Assembly: GCA_943787405.1 (NCBI GenBank)
Contig: CALSMH010000002.1
Coordinates: 114,766 to 178,765, forward strand
Length of the DNA: 64,000 bases
Direction: 5' to 3'
Origin: an uncultured Nitrosomonadaceae bacterium
GTDB lineage: Bacteria > Pseudomonadota > Gammaproteobacteria > Burkholderiales > Nitrosomonadaceae
The translations under genes were made by a program, and so were the position numbers. A model generated the notes under the pieces. It had not been told where the DNA came from and searched no databases. It was given only the letters and a program-made list of their open reading frames with translations. Shown here piece by piece: positions 1 through 10,791 of the stretch (position 1 is its first letter; every line of letters starts with the position of its first letter).

Positions 1-102
1 TTCATCAAGCCCCATTTCTCGTGCCAACTCACAAATAGGTTTTCCCGGTTGATAGGGTGCAATAGAATGTATATATTCAGGGGCAAGATCACACAGATTC
101 AT
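1..102 (-). CDS. hisC: Histidinol-phosphate aminotransferase, N-terminal fragment
   Basis: Only the first 34 codons lie in the window; the gene runs off the left edge. The translated start, [20 protein letters not shown] followed by [14 protein letters not shown], is the typical N-terminus of HisC, the PLP enzyme that converts imidazole acetol-phosphate to histidinol-phosphate and also acts on aromatic keto acids. It lies downstream of pheA on the same strand, the usual betaproteobacterial order (gyrA-serC-pheA-hisC). No strong ribosome binding site is visible before the ATG at 102, but an upstream ATG in another frame stops within four codons. Confidence 0.85.
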   Translation of the reverse strand, partial: MNLCDLAPEYIHSIAPYQPGKPICELAREMGLDE

Positions 103-197
103 AGAGCCGGTACCATTAAGAGATGAAAGTCAGATACTAAAAAAATAAAAAGTAGAAAATAACATAGTTATGTTTCTACCTGACATATAAAATATAG

Positions 198-1265
198 TTA
201 TGCTGAAGGGTAAGACCCTAATACCTTCAGGAAGTTTGCTTTTTCCCGTATTTCATCTAATGCTTTTGAGACTTTTTCATCTTGTTGATGACCCCTAATA
301 TCTGCAAAAAAAACATATTCCCATAGATCGGAACGGGAAGGGCGGGATTCTAAACGACTCATACTTACACCATGCTGTGCAAGAGGCGATAATAATTCAT
401 GTATTGCACCGGGGCGATTCCTAGATGACATGGCTAGTGATGTTTTGTCATTACCAGATGGGGCAACATCCTGAGTACCAATTACTAGGAAGCGAGTAGT
501 ATTTCTAGGATCGTCTTCAATATTTTCAGCATATATAGATAATTTGTATACTTCGGCAGCTTTTTTACTGGCGATAGCAGCAACATTCATATCATCGGCA
601 GCAATCATCGCTGCATGAGCATTGCTTGCTGCAACAACTCGTTTTGCCTGTGGGAGAGGAAAATTTGTATTTAACCATTCATGACATTGCGCCAGTGACT
701 GAGGGTGAGAATAGATCTTTTCTATTTGCCCTGGATCAGTATGTAGAGCAAGTAAGCATTGGTGTATAGGTAATAGAACTTCTCCACAAACTTTTAATGA
801 GGTTTGTAATAATAAGTCTAATGTTTTTCCAACTACACCCTCATTAGAATTCTCCACAGGAACTATTCCATAACTTGCCATGCCAGATTCGACTTTATGA
901 AATACTTCATCTATCGATGCGCATGGAACCGCCGTTACTGATTTACCAAAACGATTTAATACGGCTTCTTCTGAAAATGTCCCTTTTGGGCCGAGATAAG
1001 TCACGCTCATAGGCTTTTCCATGGAGCGACACAATGACATTATTTCTGTAAATAATTGGGTAACATACTTTGGAGAGAGAGGTCCCGCATTAAGTTTCTG
1101 TAGTCGGTCTAGAACCTGCGCTTCCCGATCAGGGCGATAGATTTCTCCTTGTTTCTTAGCCTGCCCAATCTGCTTCGCAAGATCAGCACGCGTATTGACA
1201 AGTCTGAGCAATTCATCATCAATCGCATCAATTTCATTACGCATTTTATTAAGTTGATCAGCCAT
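198..1265 (-). CDS. pheA: Bifunctional chorismate mutase / prephenate dehydratase (P-protein)
   Basis: This is the phenylalanine-branch enzyme: chorismate to prephenate, then to phenylpyruvate, in the cytoplasm. The 355 residues split into an AroQ-type chorismate mutase domain (about 1-90, with the DAIDDELLRLVNTRADLA helix), a prephenate dehydratase domain (about 90-270, starting VTYLGPKGTFSEEA and containing the TRFLVIG active-site motif) and a C-terminal ACT domain (about 278-355, with the ESRP motif that takes part in phenylalanine feedback binding). The length is normal. It follows serA by 27 bp and is probably cotranscribed with serC and serA. Confidence 0.97.
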   Translation of the reverse strand: MADQLNKMRNEIDAIDDELLRLVNTRADLAKQIGQAKKQGEIYRPDREAQVLDRLQKLNAGPLSPKYVTQLFTEIMSLCRSMEKPMSVTYLGPKGTFSEEAVLNRFGKSVTAVPCASIDEVFHKVESGMASYGIVPVENSNEGVVGKTLDLLLQTSLKVCGEVLLPIHQCLLALHTDPGQIEKIYSHPQSLAQCHEWLNTNFPLPQAKRVVAASNAHAAMIAADDMNVAAIASKKAAEVYKLSIYAENIEDDPRNTTRFLVIGTQDVAPSGNDKTSLAMSSRNRPGAIHELLSPLAQHGVSMSRLESRPSRSDLWEYVFFADIRGHQQDEKVSKALDEIREKANFLKVLGSYPSA

Positions 1266-1292
1266 TAAAAATTAATTCCTTGTTAATAAAGA

Positions 1293-2492
1293 TCAGTCAG
1301 CCAGTGCAGGTAAATATCTTACCATCAGAACACCGGGAATTAATCTAAGTTTTTCTATTGCCTTCTGTGGAGCAGGACTATCCACATCCACTAAAGTATA
1401 AGCCATCTCACCACGGGATTTATTACCCATATTGCGAATATTAAGCCCTGCATTTGCCATACCAGTAGAAATTTGTCCCAGCATATTCGGCATATTAGAA
1501 TTAGCCACTGCTATCCTATAGGGAGATTCTCTCTCTACTGTTAAATTTGGAAAATTGACAGTATTAGTGATATTTCCGTTTTCCAGATAATCAATAGTTT
1601 GCTTTACCACCATTATCGAGCAGTTTTGCTCTGCTTCTAGAGTAGAGGCTCCCAAATGAGGCATTGTAATTACTGCCGGATGATGCTGAAGTTTTTGACT
1701 GGGAAAATCGCAAACATAATATTTTATTATCCCAGATTCGATTCCTGTTAAAACTGCATCTTCATCAACAATACCATCACGGGAAAAATTAAGCAGGATC
1801 ATTCCCTTTTTCATATTCCTGACCTGCTTATCATTAATCAGGTGACGTGTTGCGTCAAGCAAAGGAACATGCAGTGTAACGAAGTTGCTGTGCTGCAGAA
1901 GATTCTCAATATTAAGTGATTTTTTTACTTCAGAGGAAAGATTCCACGCAGCATCTACAGTAATCTCAGGATCGTAACCGGTTACCCGCATACCAAGTCC
2001 GATAGCTGCATCTGCAACAAGTCTTCCTATAGCCCCCAATCCGATAACACCTAAGGTACGTCCTGGTAATTCTACGCCAGAAAATTGTTTTTTTCCTCTT
2101 TCTGCAAGTTTGTGAAGTGTGCTGCTACTACCTTTGAGATTCTCAGCAAAATGTATAGCAGGAATTAAATTTCTTGCTGCTAATAACATGCCGGACAATA
2201 CAAGTTCCTTCACCGCATTTGCATTTGCACCGGGAGTATTAAAAACTGGAATTCCACGTACATTCATATCCTGTATTGGAACATTGTTAGTTCCTGCTCC
2301 AGCTCTTCCGATTGCCAAGACACTCTCAGGGATATCCATTCCAAGCATATTATGTGAGCGCACCAAGATTGCATCTGGTTCAGTAATTTGATTGCCAATG
2401 GTATAACGTTTCTCTGAAAAGAGATTCAGGCCCTTTGCAGAGATCTGATTGAGCGTATGCACTCGGAAAGCTTTATGTGAATGTTCAGGCAT
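1293..2492 (-). CDS. serA: D-3-phosphoglycerate dehydrogenase with ACT domain
   Basis: SerA oxidises 3-phosphoglycerate to 3-phosphohydroxypyruvate with NAD, the first step of serine synthesis. The 399-residue protein has an N-terminal substrate-binding lobe, a Rossmann fold with GVIGLGAIGRLVA (about residue 150), the catalytic Arg in NFSRDGIVDE and His in MPHLGAS, and a C-terminal ACT domain (about 325-399) for serine feedback. I chose the ATG at 2492, which overlaps the serC stop by 8 bp and implies translational coupling. An in-frame TTG at 2504 is possible but has nothing in its favour. Placing serA directly after serC puts the first two serine-pathway enzymes in one transcript. Confidence 0.93.
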   Translation of the reverse strand: MPEHSHKAFRVHTLNQISAKGLNLFSEKRYTIGNQITEPDAILVRSHNMLGMDIPESVLAIGRAGAGTNNVPIQDMNVRGIPVFNTPGANANAVKELVLSGMLLAARNLIPAIHFAENLKGSSSTLHKLAERGKKQFSGVELPGRTLGVIGLGAIGRLVADAAIGLGMRVTGYDPEITVDAAWNLSSEVKKSLNIENLLQHSNFVTLHVPLLDATRHLINDKQVRNMKKGMILLNFSRDGIVDEDAVLTGIESGIIKYYVCDFPSQKLQHHPAVITMPHLGASTLEAEQNCSIMVVKQTIDYLENGNITNTVNFPNLTVERESPYRIAVANSNMPNMLGQISTGMANAGLNIRNMGNKSRGEMAYTLVDVDSPAPQKAIEKLRLIPGVLMVRYLPALAD

Positions 2493-3579
2493 GATTGTTG
2501 GCAAACTCTTTCATAAAACTGACTAGGGCAAGAACGCCCTCAATTGGCATGGCGTTATATATAGAAGCACGCATTCCACCTATTGCACGGTGCCCTCTTA
2601 GCTGTATCAAACCGCAATCCTGGGCCTGTTTTAAGAACTCAGTATCCAAATCTGTATTCTTTAGCGTAAATGGTACGTTCATACGTGAACGGTCTGATTT
2701 TTCAACCGAACAATTATAAAAATCTGTTGTGTCAATTAAGTCATATAATAAAGAGGCCTTAGAAATATTTATTTTTTCAATCTCTTTCAGACCTCCTTTT
2801 TTATTTAACCATTCAAGTACTAACCCGGTAATGTAGATAGCATAAGTTGGTGGAGTGTTATACATAGAGGAGTTGTCGGCGTGAATTTTATAATTAAATA
2901 CACTCGGTGTGTTTTGAACGGTTTCTCCCAATAAATCTTCACGCACAATGACAATGGTTAGACCTGCAGGGCCGATGTTTTTTTGAGCTCCGGCATAAAT
3001 TAATCCGTATTTGGTGACATCCAGCGGCCGTGACAAAATATTAGAAGACATGTCGGCTACAAGTGGAATATTATTTTTTGAATAGGACAGGTCTGGTGTC
3101 CAGTTAAATTCCACACCACCGATAGTTTCGTTAGAAGTGTAATGTACGTAAGCTGCATTCTGGTCCAGCGCCCACTGGTCCTGTGTTGGAGCATAGGTAT
3201 AACCGGAGTCCTCTGATGAAGCAGCAATATTTACATGACAATATTTTTGCGCTTCTTTGATAGCTTTTTTAGACCATATTCCGGTGTTGATGTAGTCAGC
3301 ATTCTTTTTCTTTCGCAGCAAATTCATTGGCACCATTGAGAACTGGCTGGTAGCGCCGCCGGAGAGAAATAGTACTTTGTAGTTTTCAGGAATACTCGCT
3401 AATTCGCGCAGGTCAGCTTCAGTTTTCTGGACAACAGAAGTAAATTCTCTACCACGGTGGCTCATTTCCATGATTGACATGCCACTGTCATGCCAGTTCA
3501 GGATTTCATTACGTGCTTGTTTGAGTACTTCAGCAGGTAACACTGCGGGTCCTGCACTGAAGTTAAATATTCTTTCCAC
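2485..3579 (-). CDS. serC: Phosphoserine aminotransferase
   Basis: SerC is a PLP enzyme that converts phosphohydroxypyruvate to phosphoserine and also serves pyridoxal phosphate synthesis. The 364 residues match the family length. Visible landmarks are the N-terminal NFSAGPAVLP, SGGATSQFSM (cofactor phosphate region) and the PLP lysine in GAQKNIGPAGLT (about residue 199). The C-terminal LRGHRAIGGMRASIYNAMP is the usual substrate-binding segment. It lies 62 bp downstream of gyrA and overlaps serA, the standard proteobacterial gyrA-serC linkage. Confidence 0.97.
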   Translation of the reverse strand: MERIFNFSAGPAVLPAEVLKQARNEILNWHDSGMSIMEMSHRGREFTSVVQKTEADLRELASIPENYKVLFLSGGATSQFSMVPMNLLRKKKNADYINTGIWSKKAIKEAQKYCHVNIAASSEDSGYTYAPTQDQWALDQNAAYVHYTSNETIGGVEFNWTPDLSYSKNNIPLVADMSSNILSRPLDVTKYGLIYAGAQKNIGPAGLTIVIVREDLLGETVQNTPSVFNYKIHADNSSMYNTPPTYAIYITGLVLEWLNKKGGLKEIEKINISKASLLYDLIDTTDFYNCSVEKSDRSRMNVPFTLKNTDLDTEFLKQAQDCGLIQLRGHRAIGGMRASIYNAMPIEGVLALVSFMKEFANNHA

Positions 3580-3641
3580 GATCAGAAAGCACTCCGTCTG
3601 TTAAATGTATTTTTTAACGCCTACATTTGGCAAGTTAATTT

Positions 3642-6188
3642 TTAATCTTCATCAGCTCCATCTACTATTTCTAGCCCAACGAGTTTGGTACCTTCATCCA
3701 GATTCATGAGTTTGACTCCCTGCGTGGCACGGGCCATCTTACGAATTTCTTTAACACGGGTGCGAGTCAGCACCCCTTTGTTGGAGATCAACATGATTTC
3801 GTCCAATTGCTTCACGAGTCTTGCGGTGACCACTTTACCGTTTCGTTCGCTGGTCCGGATCGAGATCATACCTTGGGTACCCCTACGATGGCGTGCATAT
3901 TCGCTAATCGGAGTGCGTTTACCAAATCCGTTTTCAGTTGCTGTTAGTACCGACAATTCCTCATCTTCAGCAACTAGCAGGGAGATGACCGTTTGCCCTG
4001 CATTTAATTTCATTCCGCGGACACCACGTGCGCTACGACCCATTGGGCGGACATCATTCTCATCAAATCGCATAGCTTTGCCACCGTCAGAGAACAACAT
4101 CACATCATGTTTCCCTTCTGTAATTGCAACGCCAATTAGATAGTCTTCATCATCTAAAGATAATGCAATGATGCCACCTACACGCGGACGAGAGAATCTA
4201 GATAGTGAGGTTTTCTTCACAGTGCCCATTGAAGTGGCCATGAAGACAAAACGATCTTCATCAAATTCTTTAACTGGGAGAATAGCATTTATCTTTTCTC
4301 CCTCTTCTAGTTTTAATAAATTAACAATTGGTTTTCCGCGTGACCCACGTCCACCTTGCGGCACGTTATACACTTTAATCCAGTAGACCCGCCCTCGGTT
4401 TGAAAAACAAAGTATATAATCATGCGTATTGACGATAAACATATTGTCAATGAAGTCTTCTTCCTTCGTTTTAGTCGCCTGTTTACCTCGCCCACCGCGT
4501 TTTTGAGCCCGATAATCCTGCAGTGGTTGTGATTTAATATAGCCAGTATGGGAAAGCGTTACGACCACATCTTCTGGCGTTATGAGATCTTCCATACTTA
4601 AATCTTGGGTGTCGATCACAATCTCACTACGACGTTTATCCCCGAACTGTTTTTTAATTGCAGCTAATTCTTCAGCAATAATTTTTGTGATTAGCTCGGC
4701 CTTAGCAAGGATATTCAGGAGATTAGCAATTTTTTCCATTATATCTTTGTACTCAGAGACTATTTTATCTTGCTCCAGCCCAGTGAGGCGTTGTAAGCGC
4801 AGTTCTAGAATTGCCTGGGCCTGTGAACTAGATAAACGATAACCTTTTCCAGATAAGCCAAATTCTGGGGCCAGCCCATCCGGACGAAATTCTTCAGCTT
4901 TAACGGAACTACGGGCGAGCATCTCCTTCACCAATTTGGACCGCCAAATTCTTGTCATTAACTCTTTCTTAGCAACTGCTGGGGTAGGAGATTTTTTGAT
5001 TAATACGATGACCTCATCAACGTTGGACAGTGCAACAGCTAATCCTTCTAGTAGGTGGCCACGCTCACGTGCTTTTTTCAGTTCAAACTTGGTACGCCGT
5101 GTTACTACTTCACGACGGTGACTCAAAAATGCTTCTAGCATCTGCTTGAGATTAAGCACTAACGGGCGCCCATTTAGCAGGGCAACCATATTCATACCAA
5201 AGGTATCCTGTAGCTGTGTTTCCTTATACAGATTATTTAGTATTATTTCAGCAACCTCGCCGCGTTTTAGTTCAATTACTATACGCATGCCGGATTTATC
5301 TGATTCATCCCGCAAATCAGAGATTCCTTCAATCTTTTTGTCACGAACCAGTTCGCTAATACGGATTAGGAGGTTTGCTTTATTTACTTGGTAGGGAAGC
5401 TCATCAACAATTATGCTTTGGCGGTTACCCTTTTCTAGATCTTCAAAATGTGTGCGTGCACGCATTACCACACGCCCACGCCCAGTCTGATAGCCGGCCT
5501 TGACTCCTACAACCCCATAAATAATGCCAGCAGTCGGAAAGTCCGGCGCCGGTATGTGTTCAATAAGTTCATCTATACTGAGGTCTGGGTTTTTAAGTAA
5601 TGCCAGACAGGCTGCCACTACCTCGCCCAGATTGTGCGGAGGAATATTTGTTGCCATGCCAACTGCAATGCCGGAAGAACCGTTAATCAGTAGGTTAGGA
5701 ATTCTTGCTGGAAAGACTACTGGTTCTTTTTCAGAACCATCATAATTTGGAACAAAATCTACCGTTTCTTTTTCAATATCCGCCAGTAATTCATGGGCAA
5801 TTCGCGACATACGTATTTCTGTGTAACGCATTGCCGCAGCATTATCACCATCAATAGAGCCAAAGTTGCCCTGGCCTTGTACTAAGGTATAACGTAAGGA
5901 GAAATCCTGCGCCATACGAACTATAGTGTCATAAGCTGCCGTATCACCATGAGGATGATATTTACCAATAATGTCACCGACAATACGTGCAGATTTTTTG
6001 TAGGGGCGATTCCAGTCATTCGAGAGCTCGTGCATCGCGAGCAGGGCACGTCGGTGAACTGGCTTTAAGCCGTCACGTGCATCCGGTAGCGCACGCCCTA
6101 CAATAACGCTCATAGCATAATCTAGATAGGAGAGACGCATCTCCTCTTCAAGGCTGACGGGGATGGTTTCTTTTGCGAATTGATCCAT
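3642..6188 (-). CDS. gyrA: DNA gyrase subunit A
   Basis: GyrA is the breakage-reunion subunit of the GyrA2B2 gyrase that introduces negative supercoils. The 848 residues have the catalytic tyrosine at 122 ([10 protein letters not shown]), the helix with [12 protein letters not shown] (Thr83, Asp87) and the GyrA-box QKRGGRGK at the start of the C-terminal beta-pinwheel. Thr at 83 replaces the Ser of E. coli; it is the wild-type residue in many bacteria and is not evidence of quinolone resistance. The acidic C-terminus ends EIVDGADED. Its promoter must lie in the 291-bp divergent gap shared with mtaD. Confidence 0.98.
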   Translation of the reverse strand: MDQFAKETIPVSLEEEMRLSYLDYAMSVIVGRALPDARDGLKPVHRRALLAMHELSNDWNRPYKKSARIVGDIIGKYHPHGDTAAYDTIVRMAQDFSLRYTLVQGQGNFGSIDGDNAAAMRYTEIRMSRIAHELLADIEKETVDFVPNYDGSEKEPVVFPARIPNLLINGSSGIAVGMATNIPPHNLGEVVAACLALLKNPDLSIDELIEHIPAPDFPTAGIIYGVVGVKAGYQTGRGRVVMRARTHFEDLEKGNRQSIIVDELPYQVNKANLLIRISELVRDKKIEGISDLRDESDKSGMRIVIELKRGEVAEIILNNLYKETQLQDTFGMNMVALLNGRPLVLNLKQMLEAFLSHRREVVTRRTKFELKKARERGHLLEGLAVALSNVDEVIVLIKKSPTPAVAKKELMTRIWRSKLVKEMLARSSVKAEEFRPDGLAPEFGLSGKGYRLSSSQAQAILELRLQRLTGLEQDKIVSEYKDIMEKIANLLNILAKAELITKIIAEELAAIKKQFGDKRRSEIVIDTQDLSMEDLITPEDVVVTLSHTGYIKSQPLQDYRAQKRGGRGKQATKTKEEDFIDNMFIVNTHDYILCFSNRGRVYWIKVYNVPQGGRGSRGKPIVNLLKLEEGEKINAILPVKEFDEDRFVFMATSMGTVKKTSLSRFSRPRVGGIIALSLDDEDYLIGVAITEGKHDVMLFSDGGKAMRFDENDVRPMGRSARGVRGMKLNAGQTVISLLVAEDEELSVLTATENGFGKRTPISEYARHRRGTQGMISIRTSERNGKVVTARLVKQLDEIMLISNKGVLTRTRVKEIRKMARATQGVKLMNLDEGTKLVGLEIVDGADED

Positions 6189-6479
6189 TATTGTATTTCT
6201 CTATTAGAAACAGTAAGTAAGGATATTAATAGTACGCTAGATAAGGCTGCTAGATAAGGCTATATAAGACACTGTAATTCTACCATATTAAGCCTGTTTA
6301 AGTCACCTGAATAATCTATAAGCTAGAGCTTAAAAAAAGCAGCTAATTTGTTATAAATTAGGAAATAAAATGCCATAAACAATACAAAATTAAGTTGTGT
6401 AATAATGTGATGTGAAAAGCACTGATTCTTGCCTCTGGTTGTTACAGGAAAACTCGGCTCTAAATTTAATATATAAAGA

Positions 6480-7811
6480 ATGGACAGCACCCAAATTGAT
6501 ACGATAATCGAGGCCCGCTGGATAATTCCAGCAGAGCCTTATGGCTTAGTGCTTGAAAATCATGCTATTGCTATTGACAAGGGTGTGATTCAGGCAGTCT
6601 TGCCAGCTTCTGAGATCAGTCGGCAGTTTTCTCCTGTAGAACATGTTGTTTTGCCTCAGCACGTTCTTATTCCGGGGTTAATCAACCTTCATACCCATGC
6701 AGCTATGGCACTGGTTCGTGGGCTAGCTGATGACCTGCCATTGATGGAATGGCTGAATGATCATATCTGGCCGGCAGAGATTAAGCATGTGAACGAAGAT
6801 TTTGTATTGGATGGAACTAATCTTGCCTGTATTGAAATGTTGAAAGGGGGCACTACCTGTTTTAATGATATGTATTTTTTCCCGAAAGAATCTGCAAAGG
6901 CTGTGTTAGCTTCAGGGATGAGGGGGGCAATTGGTATGCTTACAATTGATTTCCCAACAGCTTATGCAAATGATTCGGAAGATTATTTGGCTAGAGGGTT
7001 GGCGATGAGGGATGAATACCGTCATTATCCTCTATTATCTTTTTGTTTCGCACCGCATGCACCCTATACGGTAAGTGATAAGACGCTTATTAGTATTCTG
7101 ACTTATGCGGAGCAGCTTGATTTACCCGTTCATATGCGTCTGCATGAGACTGAAGCGGAAATTAAGCATAGTTTAGAAAATTTCGGCATACGCCCCCTCG
7201 CACGATTGCATCAATTGGGACTGTTATCTCCTGGCCTCATTGGAGTTAACATGATCCACCTTGCTGAGGAAGAGATTGAATTGATAGGAAGTCAGGGTTG
7301 TAGTGTTGCACACTGTCCGTCATCCAATCTGAAGCTTGCTAACGGATATTCACCGGTTTCTGCCCTTCTGAGGCAGGGTATTAATGTAGGGCTGGGAACT
7401 GACGGCGCCGCCAGTAACAACCGGCTGGATATGTTTGGGGAAATGCGGCTTACAGCTTTGCTTGCTAAAGGGCAAAGTAATAGGGCAGATGAGCTGCCAG
7501 CATATCAGGCCTTACAAATGGCCACGCTTAATGGCGCAAAGGCTCTGGGACTAGGTGATCGTATTGGTTCGTTGGTGAAAGGTAAGATGGCGGATATTAC
7601 TGCGGTTGATTTCTCAGCACCGGAACTTTCTCCCTGTTATGATCCAGTTTCTCATCTTGTTTATTCGGCTGGACGTGAGCACGTGAGTAATGTCTGGGTA
7701 GATGGTAAAATACTTGTAAAGGAAGGAAAGCTAACAACTTTGAATGAGCAAGAAATTTCAGCAAAAGCTCTTTTCTGGGAAAATAGAATTAAAATTAAGA
7801 AAAATGGATAA
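6480..7811 (+). CDS. mtaD: 5-methylthioadenosine / S-adenosylhomocysteine deaminase (amidohydrolase)
   Basis: This metal-dependent amidohydrolase deaminates 5-methylthioadenosine or S-adenosylhomocysteine to the inosyl products, a SAM-salvage reaction. The 443 residues show the metal-binding HTH (His71/His73), the [10 protein letters not shown] segment, the [14 protein letters not shown] region and [16 protein letters not shown] with the metal-binding Asp, all typical of the TRZ/ATZ-MtaD group. It overlaps ubiG by 8 bp. Linkage of an SAH-removing enzyme to a SAM-dependent methyltransferase makes metabolic sense and is common in this lineage. Close relatives act on other substrates, so the exact specificity is inferred. 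Confidence 0.9.
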   Translation: MDSTQIDTIIEARWIIPAEPYGLVLENHAIAIDKGVIQAVLPASEISRQFSPVEHVVLPQHVLIPGLINLHTHAAMALVRGLADDLPLMEWLNDHIWPAEIKHVNEDFVLDGTNLACIEMLKGGTTCFNDMYFFPKESAKAVLASGMRGAIGMLTIDFPTAYANDSEDYLARGLAMRDEYRHYPLLSFCFAPHAPYTVSDKTLISILTYAEQLDLPVHMRLHETEAEIKHSLENFGIRPLARLHQLGLLSPGLIGVNMIHLAEEEIELIGSQGCSVAHCPSSNLKLANGYSPVSALLRQGINVGLGTDGAASNNRLDMFGEMRLTALLAKGQSNRADELPAYQALQMATLNGAKALGLGDRIGSLVKGKMADITAVDFSAPELSPCYDPVSHLVYSAGREHVSNVWVDGKILVKEGKLTTLNEQEISAKALFWENRIKIKKNG

Positions 7812-8517
7812 CAATATAGAAAATAAAGTAAATGCAGATCCAGCTGAGCTGGAAAAATTTAACCAGCTCGCACATAATTGGTGGGACCCTAATAGTGAAT
7901 TTAAGCCCTTGCATGAAATTAACCCGCTGAGGCTAAATTACATTGATGAGCTATCAGGACTCTCTGGTAAGGAGGTGCTTGATGTCGGTTGTGGTGGAGG
8001 AATCCTGTCAGAGAGTATGGCGGAGCGCGGAGCCAATGTGACAGGAATTGACCTGGGGGATAAGCCGCTTAAAATTGCTAAATTGCATTTATTAGAGTCT
8101 GGTAACAAAGTGGACTATCGTCAAGTTGCGGTAGAAGACCTGGCAAAAGAACAACCCCATCATTATGACGTTGTGACCTGTATGGAAATGTTGGAGCATG
8201 TACCAAACCCAGAAAGTATTGTGCATTCTTGCGCCAAACTGACTAAACCTGGGGGGTGGACTTTTTTTTCAACGTTAAATCGTAATCCGAAGTCCTACCT
8301 GTTGGCAGTAGTTGGTGCAGAATATGTATTAAACCTGTTGCCACGGGGTACGCATGATTACATAAAATTCATTAAGCCATCTGAGCTAGCGCGTATGGCC
8401 CGTAGGACTGGGTTGGAAATGGAAGGAATTACGGGCATGACCTACAACCCTTTCACGAAAGTGTACTCATTAGGTAAGGATTCGAGTGTGAATTATATTA
8501 TGGTGTATCGCGCCTAA
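7804..8517 (+). CDS. ubiG: Bifunctional 2-polyprenyl-6-hydroxyphenol methylase / 3-demethylubiquinol 3-O-methyltransferase
   Basis: UbiG carries out both O-methylations of ubiquinone biosynthesis using SAM. The 237-residue protein has the SAM motif [17 protein letters not shown], the acidic GIDLG, the CMEMLEHVP motif and the amphipathic [16 protein letters not shown] membrane-contact region. I used the ATG at 7804, inside the mtaD stop; an in-frame ATG 60 bp upstream would add a lysine-rich extension buried in mtaD. The protein then starts [20 protein letters not shown], the normal family N-terminus. Confidence 0.95.
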   Translation: MDNNIENKVNADPAELEKFNQLAHNWWDPNSEFKPLHEINPLRLNYIDELSGLSGKEVLDVGCGGGILSESMAERGANVTGIDLGDKPLKIAKLHLLESGNKVDYRQVAVEDLAKEQPHHYDVVTCMEMLEHVPNPESIVHSCAKLTKPGGWTFFSTLNRNPKSYLLAVVGAEYVLNLLPRGTHDYIKFIKPSELARMARRTGLEMEGITGMTYNPFTKVYSLGKDSSVNYIMVYRA

Positions 8518-8598
8518 TATCTACGGGGATATAGCAACTCTGTTTCTTAAGTACAAAAATTAATTTTTCCTGTTTAATTCCTAGCTGGTCATCTTTTT

Positions 8599-9249
8599 AT
8601 GATAAAAGCGGTTCTCTTTGATTTTGACGGTACGCTTGCTGATACCGCACCTGATCTAGGTCATGCACTTAATCGGCAGCGTATGAACCGTGGTATGTCG
8701 AGTCTTCCGATTGATCTGATTCGGACTGAGGCTTCTTCCGGTGCCCGTGGATTGCTAGGGCTGGGATTTAAGATTAAGCCAGGTGATCCTGACTATGAAG
8801 GAATGTGTAATGAATTCTTGAATTTTTACGAAGAGCGCCTGTGCCAGGATACTATATTATTTCCAGGGGTTAATGAGCTGTTGGATGAGATAGAGTCGCG
8901 CAATTTGCTCTGGGGTATTGTTACTAATAAGGCTAGAAGGTTTATAGATCCGCTTTTAGATCAGCTTGGGTTAACTACCCGCACCAACTGTGTGATTTGT
9001 GGGGGAGATACGGCTAATTTTAAGCCACATCCCGAGCCACTCTTAGCGGCAATTAATATATTAAATGTTGCTCCGTCCGAGTGTATCTACTTAGGCGATG
9101 ACATCAGGGATGTGGAAGCAAGTCTGGCAGCGGGTATCGAGCCGATTGTTGCTATGTATGGTTACCTTGGAAGTTGTGGAGTAGCCCCGGAATCGTGGGG
9201 TGCGGAACATTTGATTGAACATCCTCAGGATTTATTCAGATATCTTTAA
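8599..9249 (+). CDS. gph: HAD-family phosphoglycolate phosphatase (Gph/MupP-like)
   Basis: This is a haloacid-dehalogenase hydrolase of 216 residues. DFDGTLADTAPDL at the N-terminus supplies the nucleophile Asp8 and Asp10, TNKAR gives motif II, and YLGDDIRDVEAS gives motif IV. Proteins at this position next to ubiG are called Gph, which removes 2-phosphoglycolate made by Rubisco oxygenation and DNA repair. In some proteobacteria the same family is MupP, an N-acetylmuramate 6-phosphate phosphatase of peptidoglycan recycling. Sequence alone does not separate the two. The gap to ubiG is 81 bp, so they may share a transcript. Confidence 0.9.
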   Translation: MIKAVLFDFDGTLADTAPDLGHALNRQRMNRGMSSLPIDLIRTEASSGARGLLGLGFKIKPGDPDYEGMCNEFLNFYEERLCQDTILFPGVNELLDEIESRNLLWGIVTNKARRFIDPLLDQLGLTTRTNCVICGGDTANFKPHPEPLLAAINILNVAPSECIYLGDDIRDVEASLAAGIEPIVAMYGYLGSCGVAPESWGAEHLIEHPQDLFRYL

Positions 9250-9325
9250 AATCTGTTAGAATCATCGAGTTGGCGGTTGAACTATCATGAAGGAGAGGAA
9301 TCAAATAACCGTAAACATAGAATCC

Positions 9326-9687
9326 GGGGGCGACCTGGCTTCGACGTGGGTTTCAAAGCAACGCAGGGCATACCGAGGACCAGCTACCTCGTAAATACAT
9401 CTGGAAAAAGCAATAATTGCAAACGAAGATAGTTACGCTCTAGCCGCTTAATCCGGTTAGACTCCGCACCGATGGGCCTCAACGTCGGGTCTGGCAACAG
9501 ACAGTGGAGCCATTAGCGAGGATCGCACTTTGTAGGGTCACTTTGCATAGTGCTAAATAATAGGTGACTCGCCTGACTTCAGTTCGCCTGTTGACGGTTT
9601 TCAGGTCAAATTAAGAGCATGGCTAAGTATGTAGATCTGATTGTAGAGGATTTGCGGACGCGGGTTCGATTCCCGCCGCCTCCACCA
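9326..9687 (+). ncRNA. ssrA: Transfer-messenger RNA (tmRNA)
   Basis: The 5' end GGGGGCGACCTGGCTTCGAC and the 3' end GTTCGATTCCCGCCGCCTCC plus ACCA are diagnostic of one-piece tmRNA; the two ends pair to form the tRNA-like domain. The resume codon GCA at 9419 opens the tag ANEDSYALAA, followed by TAA at 9449. The last residues ALAA are the ClpXP/ClpAP degron. tmRNA with SmpB rescues ribosomes stalled on broken mRNA. Its 3' end is a classic integration target, and copies of it recur downstream in this window. Confidence 0.97.
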
Positions 9688-9690
9688 TTT

Positions 9691-9755
9691 TAGTGTTTTA
9701 CCAAACACTATAAAGTACAAAAAGCCCTTATAAATAAACGCATAGGGGCTTTTTG
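9691..9755 (+). terminator. ssrA terminator with an upstream small hairpin
   Basis: Directly after the tmRNA CCA, TAGTGTTT-TACC-AAACACTA forms a perfect 8-bp hairpin (9691-9710). An intrinsic terminator follows with arms AAAAAGCCC (9719-9727) and GGGCTTTTT (9746-9754). This block is the parent of the diverged copies found near 15.0, 15.7 and 17.2 kb. Confidence 0.85.
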
Positions 9756-10019
9756 TTGTCTGATGCAATCCTACCCAGTCTATTTCCCTATTGTTCCCAG
9801 TGTGGGAGACAGTTATATATTTATCTCAAAGGGAAAATGATACCGCACCTCGGAAGGTTAATAAAAAGCCTATTAAACGGTATGAGCGTGTTTTTAAAGT
9901 GCTAAATCATGGCTGCTGCTAGGGTTTTGGCAGATATCTATTAGCTAAAGTAAACTTTCAACTAAAACGTGTTTTGTTAATGAAGGATATCAGTATTGCT
10001 AGGATAGAAAAGTTTAAAT

Positions 10020-10766
10020 ATGGACTTATTTAATGCAAACGATAATACTAATCTACCATTTGTCTTGCCAGACAAGCCGGGATACAGTTTTAAATTTGAT
10101 GAAGCTCTAAATGGTTTTTTTATTACAATTCCAAATGGAGAATTATTTTATTCAGAGAATTTTTTTGATAAGAAAATTAGTGACAGAAGTATTGAATATT
10201 TTTTAGAGAACGATTCGAATGATTGGAAGACTGCTAATTGGAGAGAATTGGACAAAGAGCAATTGTCACAAGTAAAATTTAAAAATATAGATTGGAATCA
10301 CGACAAACTAAATATTTATGGAAAAGAAGTTTTTTTACCACGTTATACAGCTTGGTATGGAGACAATGACAAACCCTACACCTATTCAGGTTTAACATTA
10401 CAGCCTAACGCTTGGAACAAAGGACTGTTGTTCATCAAAGACAAAGTTGACAAAGTTGCGAAGGTCCAATTTAACAGTGTTTTGATGAATTGGTACAGAG
10501 ATGGAGAGGATCATATGGGTTGGCATAAAGACGATGAGAGAGAATTAGGAAAAAATCCAATTATTGGTTCTGTGAATTTCGGTGCTACAAGACGCTTTAA
10601 ATTAAGACGGGTTGACAACCATAAAGAGAAGCTTGAGCTTCCTTTAAAAAATGGATCTTTTTTACTTATGCGTGGACAAATACAACATTTTTGGCAACAC
10701 GGAGTACCGAAAGAATTAAAAATTAAAGAACTGAGGTTTAATTTAACATTTAGAATAATCAACTAA
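10020..10766 (+). CDS. AlkB-like 2-oxoglutarate/Fe(II) dioxygenase
   Basis: The 248-residue protein is an AlkB-family dioxygenase, which oxidatively demethylates alkylated nucleic-acid bases. Visible are PRYTAWYGD (nucleotide-recognition region), the iron ligands in GWHKDDE (HxD) and the distal His in QHFWQHGVPK, and the 2-oxoglutarate-binding arginines in the final RFNLTFR. It resembles the ALKBH2/3-type subgroup more than E. coli AlkB, judging by the long N-terminus and the PRYTAWYGD motif. It sits alone just downstream of ssrA, is AT-rich, and looks acquired. A cupin remnant follows it. Confidence 0.88.
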   Translation: MDLFNANDNTNLPFVLPDKPGYSFKFDEALNGFFITIPNGELFYSENFFDKKISDRSIEYFLENDSNDWKTANWRELDKEQLSQVKFKNIDWNHDKLNIYGKEVFLPRYTAWYGDNDKPYTYSGLTLQPNAWNKGLLFIKDKVDKVAKVQFNSVLMNWYRDGEDHMGWHKDDERELGKNPIIGSVNFGATRRFKLRRVDNHKEKLELPLKNGSFLLMRGQIQHFWQHGVPKELKIKELRFNLTFRIIN

Positions 10767-10791
10767 TTTAAAATCCGTCTCTCCAATTTAG

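Noticed and set aside
2493..2504. serA start at the TTG at 2504
   Set aside because: The ATG at 2492 gives a shorter, coupled overlap with serC and no loss of conserved sequence.
5939..5947. Thr83 in GyrA as a quinolone-resistance mutation
   Set aside because: Thr is the normal residue in many bacteria at this position and Asp87 is kept, so it does not indicate resistance.
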